A stretch of DNA of 53,544 nucleotides from Clostridia bacterium (GTDB taxonomy: Bacteria; Bacillota; Clostridia; Oscillospirales; CAG-272): assembly GCA_017540175.1 (NCBI GenBank), contig JAFYBN010000055.1:1-53544 (forward strand), in the 5' to 3' direction. The position numbers and the translations under genes are program-made. Every line of letters starts with the position of its first letter. Positions within the stretch are counted from its first letter, which is position 1. Positions 43,265 through 52,166 of this stretch are shown piece after piece. Below the pieces are notes generated by a model. The model was not told where the DNA came from. It saw nothing but the letters and a program-made list of their open reading frames with translations, and ran no database searches.

Positions 43265-44704
43265 TTGTGCGGGGTGATCTCGAACATGACGCAGCAGAAA
43301 AAGAGTGCTTCCGGAGACGACGCGCTTCTTGATCTCCTTCGCTCGGCATATCCGTCACCGAAGACGGATATCCGGGCGGCGGTGATGGAGCGCATCGCCG
43401 CGGAAGGAAAGGTCCTCCCCGCCATTCCGGCCGCGGATCGCCCGGCGGACCGCACGGCAGAGCGGGCAGGAAAACGGGCCGCCATCCTGAGCCGCGCCGC
43501 GAAATGGGGCGCGCTCGCCGCGTGCCTCGTGCTCGTCAGCCTGATCGGGTGGAAACTGATTCCCAGACTGGGCTCGAAGAACATGATCGCGGCGGACAAC
43601 GCGGAGTCGTATCCCGCGAGCGACGCCGCGGCGGAAGAGGCGTATGTCGGGCAGGAAACGATCGACGCGAGCTTTGAAGCCGACGCACCGGCCGCAGCCG
43701 CATCCGAGGCAGACGGCGCGCTGCTCACGGAGCAGAAAAGCGCGGCAGGCGGCACGGCGCAGGAGAACGGCGAAGCCGCTTCCCCCGAAGAGGACATTGC
43801 CGCCTTCTTCGGGTTTGGGGACGGCGTGACCGTGGAATTGCCCGAGATACCCCTGACGGAGATCGCCGCGGAGCCTGCGGCGGAGAAACCGCAGGACAAC
43901 GCCGCAAACGCAGCGAATGACACCGGCGAACTGCTCACATACGGTTTTTCCGGCGGCGCAGCGGAACCCGAGGCGCCCGCTGCCGAAGAAAACGAGGCGG
44001 TCCTGACGGATTCCGCGGAAGAGGAAGAAGCCTTCGATGAAGCGCTGTCGGAATCATACTCCGTGACGGCGGAGGCGGCGATTCCCGCCGCGGAGCCCAC
44101 AGAAGCGCCCGCGGAAGCGCCCGCGGAAGCGCCCGCCGCCCCTCCCGGAGCGGCGCCGGGGGATGAAAAGCGGATGCTGCAGAGCAACCCCGCCGGCGGA
44201 GAACATGAGGGCGACGAGCTGTATTCTCCCTACGACGGACGCACGGGAAGCATCGTTTACCTGCCGGGCACCTTCGCAGAGAACAGCGGGGAATACTGCA
44301 CCGAATACGAGGCGCTGAGGCGGGATGACCCGTACACAGCTCCCTGCCTGATGTACTACCTCACCCACGCGATGGGGCTGACGGAAGCCGACCTCAGAGC
44401 ATACTACGAGGCGGCGGGCGTGACGGACGTCCCGGATACGCTCATCAAAGGCCTTCTCACCGAGAGCGCGGAGGAGTCCATGCAGATTCTGAAGGATCCG
44501 TATTCCTTCTATTCGGACGGCGCGCTCTATACGGTGTACGACCTCTATGAACTGCGGGACGACGAGCGCGTGAAACCCATCCTCGAGAGCGGGGAATACG
44601 GGGAGACGTGGGACGCGGTGAGCGCGTATATCGCCGAGACGAACGGCACTCTCACGGCTTACCCGGACGATCTCATCGCGTTCGTGGAAGCGCACAGACC
44701 TTAA
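43265..44704 (+). CDS. Membrane-anchored putative anti-sigma factor
   Basis: A 479-residue single-pass membrane protein. An N-terminal cytoplasmic part (1-80) is followed by one helix (about 81-99) and a long Ala/Glu/Pro-rich external region with imperfect repeats (AEAPAEAPAEAPA near 308-320). A C-terminal globular domain with many tyrosines and acids (about 330-479) ends it. The arrangement and the sigma neighbour support an anti-sigma role; I recognise no anti-sigma motif such as HxxxCxxC. The start is a TTG at 43265 after AAAGGAAAGGA; an ATG at 43286 is the alternative. Terminators lie on both sides. The PrsW and CPBP proteases in the window are possible processors. Confidence 0.75.
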   Translation: MCGVISNMTQQKKSASGDDALLDLLRSAYPSPKTDIRAAVMERIAAEGKVLPAIPAADRPADRTAERAGKRAAILSRAAKWGALAACLVLVSLIGWKLIPRLGSKNMIAADNAESYPASDAAAEEAYVGQETIDASFEADAPAAAASEADGALLTEQKSAAGGTAQENGEAASPEEDIAAFFGFGDGVTVELPEIPLTEIAAEPAAEKPQDNAANAANDTGELLTYGFSGGAAEPEAPAAEENEAVLTDSAEEEEAFDEALSESYSVTAEAAIPAAEPTEAPAEAPAEAPAAPPGAAPGDEKRMLQSNPAGGEHEGDELYSPYDGRTGSIVYLPGTFAENSGEYCTEYEALRRDDPYTAPCLMYYLTHAMGLTEADLRAYYEAAGVTDVPDTLIKGLLTESAEESMQILKDPYSFYSDGALYTVYDLYELRDDERVKPILESGEYGETWDAVSAYIAETNGTLTAYPDDLIAFVEAHRP

Positions 44705-44718
44705 TCTTCATCCAAAGC

Positions 44719-44753
44719 AAAAAGCCCGGCAGAGCAGAATCTGCCGGGTTTTT
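44719..44753. terminator. Bidirectional terminator of anti-sigma and comM
   Basis: CCCGGCAGA and TCTGCCGGG form a perfect 9-bp stem around GCAGAA, with AAAAAG before and TTTTTCC after, so both strands can use it. Confidence 0.88.
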
Positions 44754-44837
44754 CCTTTGGAATAAACGCCGTTTCCGACCGATCGTTTCCGTATCGGCAG
44801 GAAATCCGTTGCGCCGACGCGGTCTCCGCTCTGCGCT

Positions 44838-46418
44838 TTACCAGTATTTCCGATCCAGCGCGCGCATCTGCGCGGCTTCGGTGAGGTGGCGTTTTTTGAT
44901 CCTGCCGCCGATCATGTCTTCCGAGACGTGCTTGTCCTGCTCCACCGCTTCGAGATCGGCAAGGGTCCGCGCCACGCGGAGGATGCGGTCGTAGGCGCGC
45001 GCCGAAAGATTCGTGCGTGAAAAGACGTTTTCCATGACGCGGCGTCCCTCGTCGTCGAGGGAGCAGAATTCCCTGAGCTCGTCCGTGCCCATGAGGGCGT
45101 TCGAGCGGCGGGACCAGTTTTCGATCCCGGCGGCCTTGAAGCGCTCGCGCGAGAGTTCCCGCGCGCCTTCGACCCGGACGCGGATCTCGGCGGAGGTCTC
45201 CGCGGGCATCTCGTCGGAGAGCTCGTTGAAGTTCAGCTCCGGCATTTCCACCTGGATGTCGATCCGGTCGAGCATCGGTCCGCTGATGCGGGAGAGATAG
45301 AGCTTGATGTCCGCGGGCTTGCAGGTGCATTTCCCCGACCGGCTGCCGTAATAGCCGCACCGGCAGGGATTCATCGCGCAGACCATCATGAACGCCGACG
45401 GGTAGGTCACGCGCCCCGCCGCCCTTGTGATCGTCACTTCCTTGTCCTCGATGGGCTGGCGCAGGGCTTCGAGCGCGTCCTTTTTGAATTCCGGGAATTC
45501 GTCAAGAAAGAGCACGCCGTTGTGCGCGAGCGAGATCTCTCCGGGCAGGGGGACCTTGCCCCCGCCCACCAGCGCCGCCGTGCTCAGCGAGTGATGGGGC
45601 GAGCGGAAGGGCCGCTCCAGCATGAAGGGCACTTCCTCGTTCAGCATCCCGGCGCAGGACCAGATCTTCGTCGCGTCAAGCGCCTCCTCGTAGCTCATCT
45701 TCGGCAGGATCGACGGGAGGCGCTTCGAAAGCATCGACTTGCCCGAGCCGGGCGGTCCGATGAGCAGGATGTTGTGCCCGCCCGCCGCCGCGGTGATCAT
45801 CGCGCGCTTCGCGCGGTACTGCCCCTTGACCTGCGAAAAATCCTCCGCGCCGATCCGGTCGCCGACCGAGCCGAACGGGTTCTCCGTCACGGGCTGAAGC
45901 GGCGTCCGTCCGGCGAGGTGCTCCACGAGGGAGCGGATGCAGTCCACGCCGTAAATGCGCACGCCGTCCCGGCAAGCCACCGACGCCTCTTTCAGATTGT
46001 CCTTCGGGACGAAGATCTCCCGCCGTCCGCTGTTGATGGCTGCGATCGTCATGCCGAGCGCGCCGCGCACCGTGCGGACCTCGCCGGAAAAGGAGATTTC
46101 CCCGATGAAGGACATCGTCTCCGTGTCCTCCCGGATGAAATTCAGACAGCGGTAGATCGCGACGACGACCGCCAGCTCGATGGCGGTGCCTTCCTTGCGC
46201 TTGTCCGCAGGCGCGAGATTGACCGAGATCTCCGCGGAGGGAATGGGGAAGCCGCTGGATTCCGAACCGGTGAAAATGCGCTTTTCCGATTCCCGGATGG
46301 CGGCGTCCGGCAGACCGACGATCTCAAAGGAAGCAAGCCCCCTTTTCGCCGCGCATTCCACGGTCACCTCGTAACCGTCCGCGCCGTAAGTCGCCGCCGT
46401 ATAGGCCGTTGAAAGCAA
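44838..46418 (-). CDS. Mg-chelatase-like ATPase ComM/YifB
   Basis: A 526-residue AAA+ protein of the YifB/ComM family. It has the N-terminal ChlI-like S5 domain (about 1-170), Walker A (GPPGSGKS, 221-228), the family FLDEFPEF, and a cysteine-rich segment (NPCRCGYYG...CTCK). ComM is a helicase-like factor for DNA integration in natural transformation in some bacteria; its role in Clostridia is not known. I take the TTG at 46418, eight bases after AAGGAGG and directly before the family start LSTAYTAATYGADG. The ATG at 46457 would add 13 extra residues. Confidence 0.88.
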   Translation of the reverse strand: MLSTAYTAATYGADGYEVTVECAAKRGLASFEIVGLPDAAIRESEKRIFTGSESSGFPIPSAEISVNLAPADKRKEGTAIELAVVVAIYRCLNFIREDTETMSFIGEISFSGEVRTVRGALGMTIAAINSGRREIFVPKDNLKEASVACRDGVRIYGVDCIRSLVEHLAGRTPLQPVTENPFGSVGDRIGAEDFSQVKGQYRAKRAMITAAAGGHNILLIGPPGSGKSMLSKRLPSILPKMSYEEALDATKIWSCAGMLNEEVPFMLERPFRSPHHSLSTAALVGGGKVPLPGEISLAHNGVLFLDEFPEFKKDALEALRQPIEDKEVTITRAAGRVTYPSAFMMVCAMNPCRCGYYGSRSGKCTCKPADIKLYLSRISGPMLDRIDIQVEMPELNFNELSDEMPAETSAEIRVRVEGARELSRERFKAAGIENWSRRSNALMGTDELREFCSLDDEGRRVMENVFSRTNLSARAYDRILRVARTLADLEAVEQDKHVSEDMIGGRIKKRHLTEAAQMRALDRKYW

Positions 46419-46457
46419 ATTGTCCGCCTCCTTCCGAGATTTGCGCGTATTTTTCAT

Positions 46458-46486
46458 ATTTTACCACAAAAACCGCGCGTGCGCAA
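46458..46486 (-). promoter_or_regulatory. Promoter of comM
   Basis: On the minus strand, TTGCGC, a 17-base spacer and TAAAAT lie 40 bases before the TTG start. Confidence 0.6.
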
Positions 46487-46598
46487 GAGGGAAGGGAAAA
46501 TCCGTTTCCCAAAGCGGGTTTCGGATATGCCCGGCGGCGCGGGAACTTCCGCGCCGTGTGCCGGGTGCTGTCAGCCGCGAAAAAATACGCCGCGCGTC

Positions 46599-46627
46599 TT
46601 GCAGTCCGTCGGGATTTGTGCTATAAT
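46599..46627 (+). promoter_or_regulatory. Promoter of vanW operon, extended -10 type
   Basis: TTGCAG, a 17-base spacer ending in TTTGTGC and TATAAT, 32 bases before the start. Confidence 0.8.
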
Positions 46628-46659
46628 CACGATAACAGGTGTTTTTCGGGAGGCTGACG

Positions 46660-47502
46660 ATGGCAAGAAGGCTGTTTTGCGAGCTGTCGCCTTGGGCGTA
46701 TTCCCTGTCGGTGAAGAAGGGGATTTTTCTTCGCCGGAGCAGGGATTTTGTCTCGTCGCTCTTCGGGCGCACGCGCTTCGCCCGTCGGCGGGAGACCGAG
46801 CCCCTCCCCGTGATCGTAAAGAGCCATACCTCCCCCGTTTTGCGCAAGCTCCACGGCGTCGACATGAAGCTGCAGGAGAACAAGGCGAAAAACCTTGAGC
46901 TCGCGGCGGAAAAGCTGAACGGACTGATCTTGTCGCCCGGCGAGACCTTTTCCTTCTGGCGCACGGTGGGGATCGCGGACAAAAAGCACGGCTACCTCGA
47001 AGGGCTTGTGATCTCGAAGGACGGGCTCCGCTCGGACTGGGGCGGCGGTCTCTGCCAGATGGCGAACATGATCCACTGGCTCGTATTGAACAGCCCGCTG
47101 ACCGTGACGGAACTGCACCACCACACCGACGCGCTCTTCCCGGACGACCGCCGCCGCGTGCCCTTCGGAACGGGCACCTCGGTCTTTTACAACTATGTGG
47201 ATTACCGCGTTCGGAACGACACCGGCGACCGCTTCCAGTTCCTGCTGTGGCTGGAGGACGGCACTCTCTGCGGCGAGCTCCGCTGTGACAGGACGCTGCC
47301 GTACCGCTGGAAGCTGACGGAGGAAAACCACCATTTCCGGCGGGAAGGGGAGAAGATGTTCCGCATTTCGCAGGTGTATCGGACCGTGATCGACCGGGAG
47401 ACGGGAGAGGAAGTGAAAAAAGAACTCATCCTCGACAACCACTCCGAGGTCATGTACGACTACGCGCTGATTCCCCCGGAGCAGATCCGGAACGAACCGT
47501 AA
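46660..47502 (+). CDS. VanW family protein
   Basis: A 280-residue VanW family protein. The core includes SPGETFSFWRTVG, GLCQMANMIHWLVLNS and HHHTDALFPDDRRRVPFGTGTSVFYNY. VanW proteins occur beside some vancomycin-resistance genes and beside cell-wall modification genes; their biochemical role is not known. No signal peptide is visible, so this version is probably cytoplasmic. GGGAGG precedes the ATG at 46660. It is the first gene of a three-gene operon with an adenylation protein (six bases on) and a carrier protein, which suggests transfer of an amino acid to a cell-envelope acceptor. Confidence 0.9.
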   Translation: MARRLFCELSPWAYSLSVKKGIFLRRSRDFVSSLFGRTRFARRRETEPLPVIVKSHTSPVLRKLHGVDMKLQENKAKNLELAAEKLNGLILSPGETFSFWRTVGIADKKHGYLEGLVISKDGLRSDWGGGLCQMANMIHWLVLNSPLTVTELHHHTDALFPDDRRRVPFGTGTSVFYNYVDYRVRNDTGDRFQFLLWLEDGTLCGELRCDRTLPYRWKLTEENHHFRREGEKMFRISQVYRTVIDRETGEEVKKELILDNHSEVMYDYALIPPEQIRNEP

Positions 47503-47508
47503 AACCGT

Positions 47509-48999
47509 ATGATTCTTGAAAGAATAGAAACCGCCGCCCGGCTGTTTCCTTCGCGGACGGCGTTTGACGACGGAAAACCGCTCTCCTACGGGGAGCTGTG
47601 GCAAAGCGCCCTCCGCCGCGCCGACGCGATCCGGAGCCTGACGGCGTCCGCCGACGCGCCCGCCGCGCTCTGCGCTGGCAAGCGCGAAACGCTGATTTCC
47701 ATGCTCGCCTGTCTGATCGCGGGCGTCCCGTACGTCCCTCTGTCCCCGGATACGCCCGCGGCGCGCACACTGCTCAGCGCGCGCAAGGCGGGCGCGCGTC
47801 TGCTTGTGACGGACGGGCCCGCGCGCTTTTCGGAGCGGGAGGGTGCCGAGCCGTTTCAGGCGTCCGACCCCGAATGCCTTTCGCTCCCCGACGGGCTTTC
47901 GGTGCTGACGCCCGAGGCGCTCGATGAACACGCGCGCGGCGATTTCCGCCCCGTCGGGATCGACGGATCGCGCACGGCATACATCATTTTTACCTCCGGC
48001 AGCACCGGCGAGCCGAAGGGCGTTCCCATCGCGCGCGCGAGTCTCGAAAACTTTGTCGGCTGGCTCGATGGGCTTGAAGGGCTGAGCGGCGCGGACGGCG
48101 CGGATTTCCGCGTGATGAATCAGGCGCGCTTCGGCTTCGATCTCAGCGTCGCCGACGTTTATTATTCCCTCTGCGGCGGGCATACGCTCGCGGCGTTCGA
48201 TTCCGACCGAGACGGTCCGGACGCGCCGTGGAAAACGCTCGCTTCCTGCCGCGGCGCGGTCATGACGCCGACGTTTCTGCGCTGGCTCGCGCTGGACCAA
48301 AGGTTTTCTCCGGCATTCTGCCCTGAGCTCCGGTGGATCTTCCTCTGCGGCGAGCGGCTGAAGCCCTCCGTCGCGAAAAAAGCGCTCGACGCGTTCCCCG
48401 ATCTGATCCTTCTGAACGCCTACGGCCCGACCGAGGCGACCTGCGCGGTCTGTGCCGTGCGCGTCACGAAGGAGATGACGGAGCGGGAAGCCGTCCTTCC
48501 CGTCGGGCGCGTGAACGGTGCGGCATGCACGGTCGAAGTGCGGGACGGCGAGATCGTCCTCATCGGCGGGGGCGTGTTCGGCGGCTACCTCGGCGGCGAG
48601 CGGGGCGGGCACTTTGTCGAAAACGGGCAGAACGCCTACCGCACGGGGGACGCCGGCTTCATCCGGGACGGACTCCTCTACTGCGCGGGAAGACTGGACG
48701 AGCAGGTCAAGCTGGGGGGCTTCCGCATCGAGCCGGGAGAGATCGAGGCGCGGCTGACGGCGCTCGAGGGCGTCGCGGACTGCGCGGTGATTCCGAAAAG
48801 AGCCGCGGACGGCGAGGTCGTAGCGATGCGTGCGTTCGTCACGGCGGCGCGGGGATTTTCCCTCGACGGGGACGATCTGAAAAAACGGCTCGCGGAAAAC
48901 CTGCCCGCGTACATGATCCCGAAGGTCGTGCGGGTGCTTGAGGCGATGCCGGTTACAGGAAACGGAAAAACGGACAGAAAGGCGCTGGAGCTGTTATGA
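47509..48999 (+). CDS. DltA-like amino acid adenylation ligase
   Basis: A 496-residue AMP-forming ligase. Core motifs are in order: A3 (TSGSTGEPKG, residues 162-171), A5 (NAYGPTEAT, about 305-313), A7 (YRTGD), A8 (GRLDEQVKLGGFRIEPGEIE) and the final lysine in NGKTDR (Lys487). Size and the single-domain form resemble DltA, which activates D-alanine and loads it onto DltC for teichoic acid decoration. The substrate pocket has not been matched, so another amino acid is possible. It overlaps the carrier gene by four bases. No DltB or DltD follows, which is odd for a D-alanylation operon. Confidence 0.85.
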   Translation: MILERIETAARLFPSRTAFDDGKPLSYGELWQSALRRADAIRSLTASADAPAALCAGKRETLISMLACLIAGVPYVPLSPDTPAARTLLSARKAGARLLVTDGPARFSEREGAEPFQASDPECLSLPDGLSVLTPEALDEHARGDFRPVGIDGSRTAYIIFTSGSTGEPKGVPIARASLENFVGWLDGLEGLSGADGADFRVMNQARFGFDLSVADVYYSLCGGHTLAAFDSDRDGPDAPWKTLASCRGAVMTPTFLRWLALDQRFSPAFCPELRWIFLCGERLKPSVAKKALDAFPDLILLNAYGPTEATCAVCAVRVTKEMTEREAVLPVGRVNGAACTVEVRDGEIVLIGGGVFGGYLGGERGGHFVENGQNAYRTGDAGFIRDGLLYCAGRLDEQVKLGGFRIEPGEIEARLTALEGVADCAVIPKRAADGEVVAMRAFVTAARGFSLDGDDLKKRLAENLPAYMIPKVVRVLEAMPVTGNGKTDRKALELL

Positions 49000-49226
49000 T
49001 CGATATCAAGAAGCTGCTCTGCGAGGTATGCGGGGACGACGCGGCGGGTGAGCCCGGCGTCGATCTCATCGAATCGGGGCTCCTTGATTCGCTTGCCCTG
49101 ATCGAGCTGTTTTCGCGGCTTGAGGACGAGGGGATCGAGCTTCACCCCACGCGGATCGACCGCGACCGCCTCAGGACGGCGGAGAGCATCGAAGAGCTCG
49201 TCCGCGAAGCGGAGAAGAACGGATAA
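48996..49226 (+). CDS. Acyl/peptidyl carrier protein (DltC-like)
   Basis: A 76-residue carrier protein. The phosphopantetheine site is Ser32 within ESGLLDSLALIEL; the surrounding acids fit a four-helix carrier fold. The start overlaps the adenylation gene (ATGA), so it is its cognate carrier. DltC from Bacillus is about 78 residues, which agrees. The transfer partners (an MBOAT or similar) are not in the window. The cassette probably feeds an activated amino acid to a transferase encoded elsewhere. Confidence 0.85.
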   Translation: MIDIKKLLCEVCGDDAAGEPGVDLIESGLLDSLALIELFSRLEDEGIELHPTRIDRDRLRTAESIEELVREAEKNG

Positions 49227-49279
49227 ACAGAACCCGAACCAAAACAAATCAAACTATAATCCGAAAAGGAGAAAAAGCC

Positions 49280-50365
49280 ATGGCACAAGCGAAAAAACTC
49301 AGAGTCGGCATCATCGGAACGGGCGGGATCGCGCACGCGCACGCCAGAGCGTACAAGGAGTTCGACGACGTGGAGATCGTCGCCGGAGCGGACATCATTC
49401 CGGGCAAGGCGCGTGACTTCCTCGATGAATTCGGCTGGAAGAACGCCGCCGCCTACGAAACCCACGAGGAGCTCTGCGCGCGGGACGACATCGACGCCGT
49501 TTCAGTCTGCACCTACAACGCGCAGCACGCCGCTCCGACGATCTGCGCGCTGACCTCCGGCATGAACGTCATGCTTGAAAAGCCGATGTGCGTCACCCTT
49601 GACGAGGCGAAGGCGATCCGCGCGGTGGAAAAGGCGACCGGGAAATTCGTCACCGTCGGCTTCCAGCCCCGCTACGGCGCGAACGTGAAGAAGGTTCGCG
49701 AGATCATTTCCTCCGGTGCGCTCGGCAAGGTGTACTATGTCGTGGTCGGCGGCGGGCGCGTGCGCGGCATTCCGGGCCGCACCTTCATCGAGAAGGACAA
49801 GGCGGCGGTCGGCGCGGTCGGCGACATCGGCTGCTACGGGCTTGACTTCGCGCTCAACTCCATCGGCTATCCGAAGCCGCTGACGGTTTCCGCGAAACAG
49901 TTCGCCTATTTCGGCAAGAACCCGAAGAAGTACGCCGAGGCGAAGCGCTTCACCGTGGACGACGATTTCGCCGTCGCCATGATCCGCTGCGAAGGCGACA
50001 TCGTGATCGACTACCGCGCGTCGTGGGCGATGAACATGGATACCACGGGCGACTCCCTCTTCTTCGGCACGGACGCCGGCCTGAAGGTCAAGGCTCCGGT
50101 CGGCTGCTGCTGGGACGGCGCGGCTGGCGATCTCATCCTTTACAAGGACGACGAAAACGGCCAGCAGACGGCGACCCAGATCCCGGTCGAGGGCAACAAC
50201 GTGAAGATGGGCATGTTCGAATCGAAGATCCGCGCGTTCGTGGATGCCTGCCTCAAGGGCGGTCCCGCGCCCATCCCGACCTCCCAGATCATCTACAACC
50301 AGGCGATCATCGACGGCATCATCCGCTCGAACGCCTGCGGCCACGAGGTCGAGATCGAGCTCTGA
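49280..50365 (+). CDS. Gfo/Idh/MocA family oxidoreductase
   Basis: A 361-residue NAD(P)-dependent oxidoreductase. The Rossmann motif GTGGIA is at residues 13-18, and the family EKP (about 98-100) lies in MLEKPMC; a GFO_IDH_MocA C-terminal beta domain follows. These enzymes act on sugars, inositols and related compounds. AAGGAG lies before the ATG. It starts 54 bases after the carrier gene and ends at a strong terminator; it may be read with the vanW operon, but no functional link is evident. The substrate cannot be set from sequence. Confidence 0.88.
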   Translation: MAQAKKLRVGIIGTGGIAHAHARAYKEFDDVEIVAGADIIPGKARDFLDEFGWKNAAAYETHEELCARDDIDAVSVCTYNAQHAAPTICALTSGMNVMLEKPMCVTLDEAKAIRAVEKATGKFVTVGFQPRYGANVKKVREIISSGALGKVYYVVVGGGRVRGIPGRTFIEKDKAAVGAVGDIGCYGLDFALNSIGYPKPLTVSAKQFAYFGKNPKKYAEAKRFTVDDDFAVAMIRCEGDIVIDYRASWAMNMDTTGDSLFFGTDAGLKVKAPVGCCWDGAAGDLILYKDDENGQQTATQIPVEGNNVKMGMFESKIRAFVDACLKGGPAPIPTSQIIYNQAIIDGIIRSNACGHEVEIEL

Positions 50366-50389
50366 GCCGGACGGGTAAAACAGAACAGA

Positions 50390-50415
50390 AAAAGGGGCGC
50401 TGCGGCGCCCCTTTT
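50390..50415. terminator. Bidirectional terminator between oxidoreductase and solute-binding gene
   Basis: AAAAGGGGCGC, a TGCG loop and GCGCCCCTTTT form a perfect stem with A's and T's on both sides. It can stop transcription from both convergent genes. Confidence 0.9.
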
Positions 50416-50428
50416 GCAATTCGGAGAA

Positions 50429-51964
50429 TCATTCCCCGAAGAAGAATGTATTGGTCTTGTCGAGCGTTTTGGTGACGGATTTCGACATCTTCCTGACGAG
50501 GGAGGTGACGTTCTCGACATTCCCGGTCAGACCGGTCTGAATGGTGGAACGGATGGCCACGTTGCTGAAGTGGATGCTGTAGGACAGCTCGTCGAACACG
50601 AGGTGGAGCATCCGCACGGTGTCCGGATCACGGGCGACCTTGCCGCTCAGCGTGACGTTCACGTAGGCGTCGACGACGGTGTCGTGCGAAGCGGCGGCGA
50701 GGGCGTCGAGAATGTTGCAGGTTCGGGAGATATCCTGATTCGTGATGGGGATCATCTGCATGAATGGATTGATCATGATCGAATAGTAGCGGTCCTGATC
50801 CTCGTTGAACTTCGGGGGCGGCATGACGCCGAAATCCGCTTCCATCTCGCGCAGCACGCGCGTCCACGCCATGCACTCGGAATAGAAGAGCGCCTTGTTT
50901 TCGGTGAAGATCGCTTCCTGGATGCGGTCGCTCAGCCCGCGCTTGTAACTGTCGTAGCGGCTCTGGTGGCAATCGAACGCCAGGTTCTCGTCCCAGAGGA
51001 TGTGCAGGATCTTTCCGTAGACGTCGACCATACGCTCGCCCTGCGTCCCGTCGATCAGGCGGCCAGTTTCGGGATCCTTTTCGATGTAGTGGATGCCGGA
51101 GCCCGCGAGGAGCATGTCGGAGATGAGCTCGCCGTAGGACACGATCCCGTAGCGGTCCATGTCGGTCATGACGCCGTCGCCGTCCATATCGAGCTGGGCG
51201 GCCTCGCACATGGAGGTGAACTTGTCGATCGTCCAGTGGTTTTCGTCCACGAGATCATAGGGGTTTTCGAGTCCGAGGTCGGTGCGGATCTGCTTGTTGA
51301 AGTACAGGGAGCGGATGGAATCGAAGCGGGTCGTGTCGAAGTCGCTCGTCACGAAATAGAGCTTGCCGCCGATGTCGAGGTCGTGCACGGCGTTGCGGTC
51401 CCACCACACGTTCGTGAGGTCAAGATCGTCCGAGAGCGTATTGAGATCGAAGACGTTGTTCTCCATGGCGATGCCGTAGGAGTTCATCAGCGTGCAGAGC
51501 GCGATGTCGAAGTCGTTCGTGCCCGCCTTGACGCCCTGCCTCAGCTGCGCGGGCGAGTCGGAGACGTTGTTCTCCTCAACGACTACGTTGAGATATTCAT
51601 TCGCGCGCTGCGTGCGCTCGAAGATCGCGTCGTTCACGGGCTCGCCCGTGGTTTCCTCCGTCGTGACGCGGGTGTAGGAGAACCACGACGCGGTGCATCC
51701 GTTCAGGATGACGAACTTGTAGCCGCCGTAGTCGTTTTTCTTCACGCCGTCGGACCAGACGTAGTCTTCCTCCACGACGATCAGGTCACCGGTCCCGGAC
51801 TGGGAAGGCGTGTCGCTGCCGCCCTGCGGGGTCTCGGCGACGGGCGCGGAGGTTTCGGCGGGCGTATCCGCCGCGGTTTCCTCGGCTGCCTTTTCCGAGC
51901 ACGCGGTGAGCAGCATTATGAGCGCGGCGAGAACGAGCGCAAGCGTTCTTGTCAGAGTTTTCAT
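50429..51964 (-). CDS. Extracellular solute-binding lipoprotein
   Basis: A 511-residue substrate-binding protein for an ABC transporter, related to the family-1 sugar-binding type. The signal peptide ends in a lipobox (LTAC, Cys22), followed by a Thr/Ser/Pro/Glu-rich linker to about residue 60. The start at 51964 is seven bases after AGGAGG; the ATG at 51970 overlaps that site too closely. Permease genes are not in the window, so the transporter is incomplete or they are encoded apart. Oligosaccharides are the likely ligands, but this is inference. Confidence 0.85.
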   Translation of the reverse strand: MKTLTRTLALVLAALIMLLTACSEKAAEETAADTPAETSAPVAETPQGGSDTPSQSGTGDLIVVEEDYVWSDGVKKNDYGGYKFVILNGCTASWFSYTRVTTEETTGEPVNDAIFERTQRANEYLNVVVEENNVSDSPAQLRQGVKAGTNDFDIALCTLMNSYGIAMENNVFDLNTLSDDLDLTNVWWDRNAVHDLDIGGKLYFVTSDFDTTRFDSIRSLYFNKQIRTDLGLENPYDLVDENHWTIDKFTSMCEAAQLDMDGDGVMTDMDRYGIVSYGELISDMLLAGSGIHYIEKDPETGRLIDGTQGERMVDVYGKILHILWDENLAFDCHQSRYDSYKRGLSDRIQEAIFTENKALFYSECMAWTRVLREMEADFGVMPPPKFNEDQDRYYSIMINPFMQMIPITNQDISRTCNILDALAAASHDTVVDAYVNVTLSGKVARDPDTVRMLHLVFDELSYSIHFSNVAIRSTIQTGLTGNVENVTSLVRKMSKSVTKTLDKTNTFFFGE

Positions 51965-52011
51965 GGTCATTCCTCCTGGTTCATCAAGGATTTCGGACAG
52001 TTTTCATTGTT

Positions 52012-52040
52012 ATTATACTATGACGCGCGGATTCTGTCAA
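52012..52040 (-). promoter_or_regulatory. Promoter of the solute-binding gene
   Basis: On the minus strand, TTGACA, a 17-base spacer and a perfect TATAAT: the strongest promoter in the window by match to consensus. Confidence 0.85.
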
Positions 52041-52082
52041 CGGGCGGGGAAGAGTTTGCCGTGAAAAAATCAGGGGGAGCGC

Positions 52083-52124
52083 AAAACCGGGCGGCACACG
52101 CTGAGATCCCGTGTACCGTCCGGC
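52083..52124 (-). terminator. Terminator of the glycine-rich surface gene
   Basis: On the minus strand, CCGG-A-CGG-T-ACACG pairs with CGTGT-G-CCG-C-CCGG around a nine-base loop, followed by TTTT. Confidence 0.65.
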
Positions 52125-52166
52125 TTCTTATGTGATTCGGTTCACGCGAGAGAGCGGCCTCCGCGC

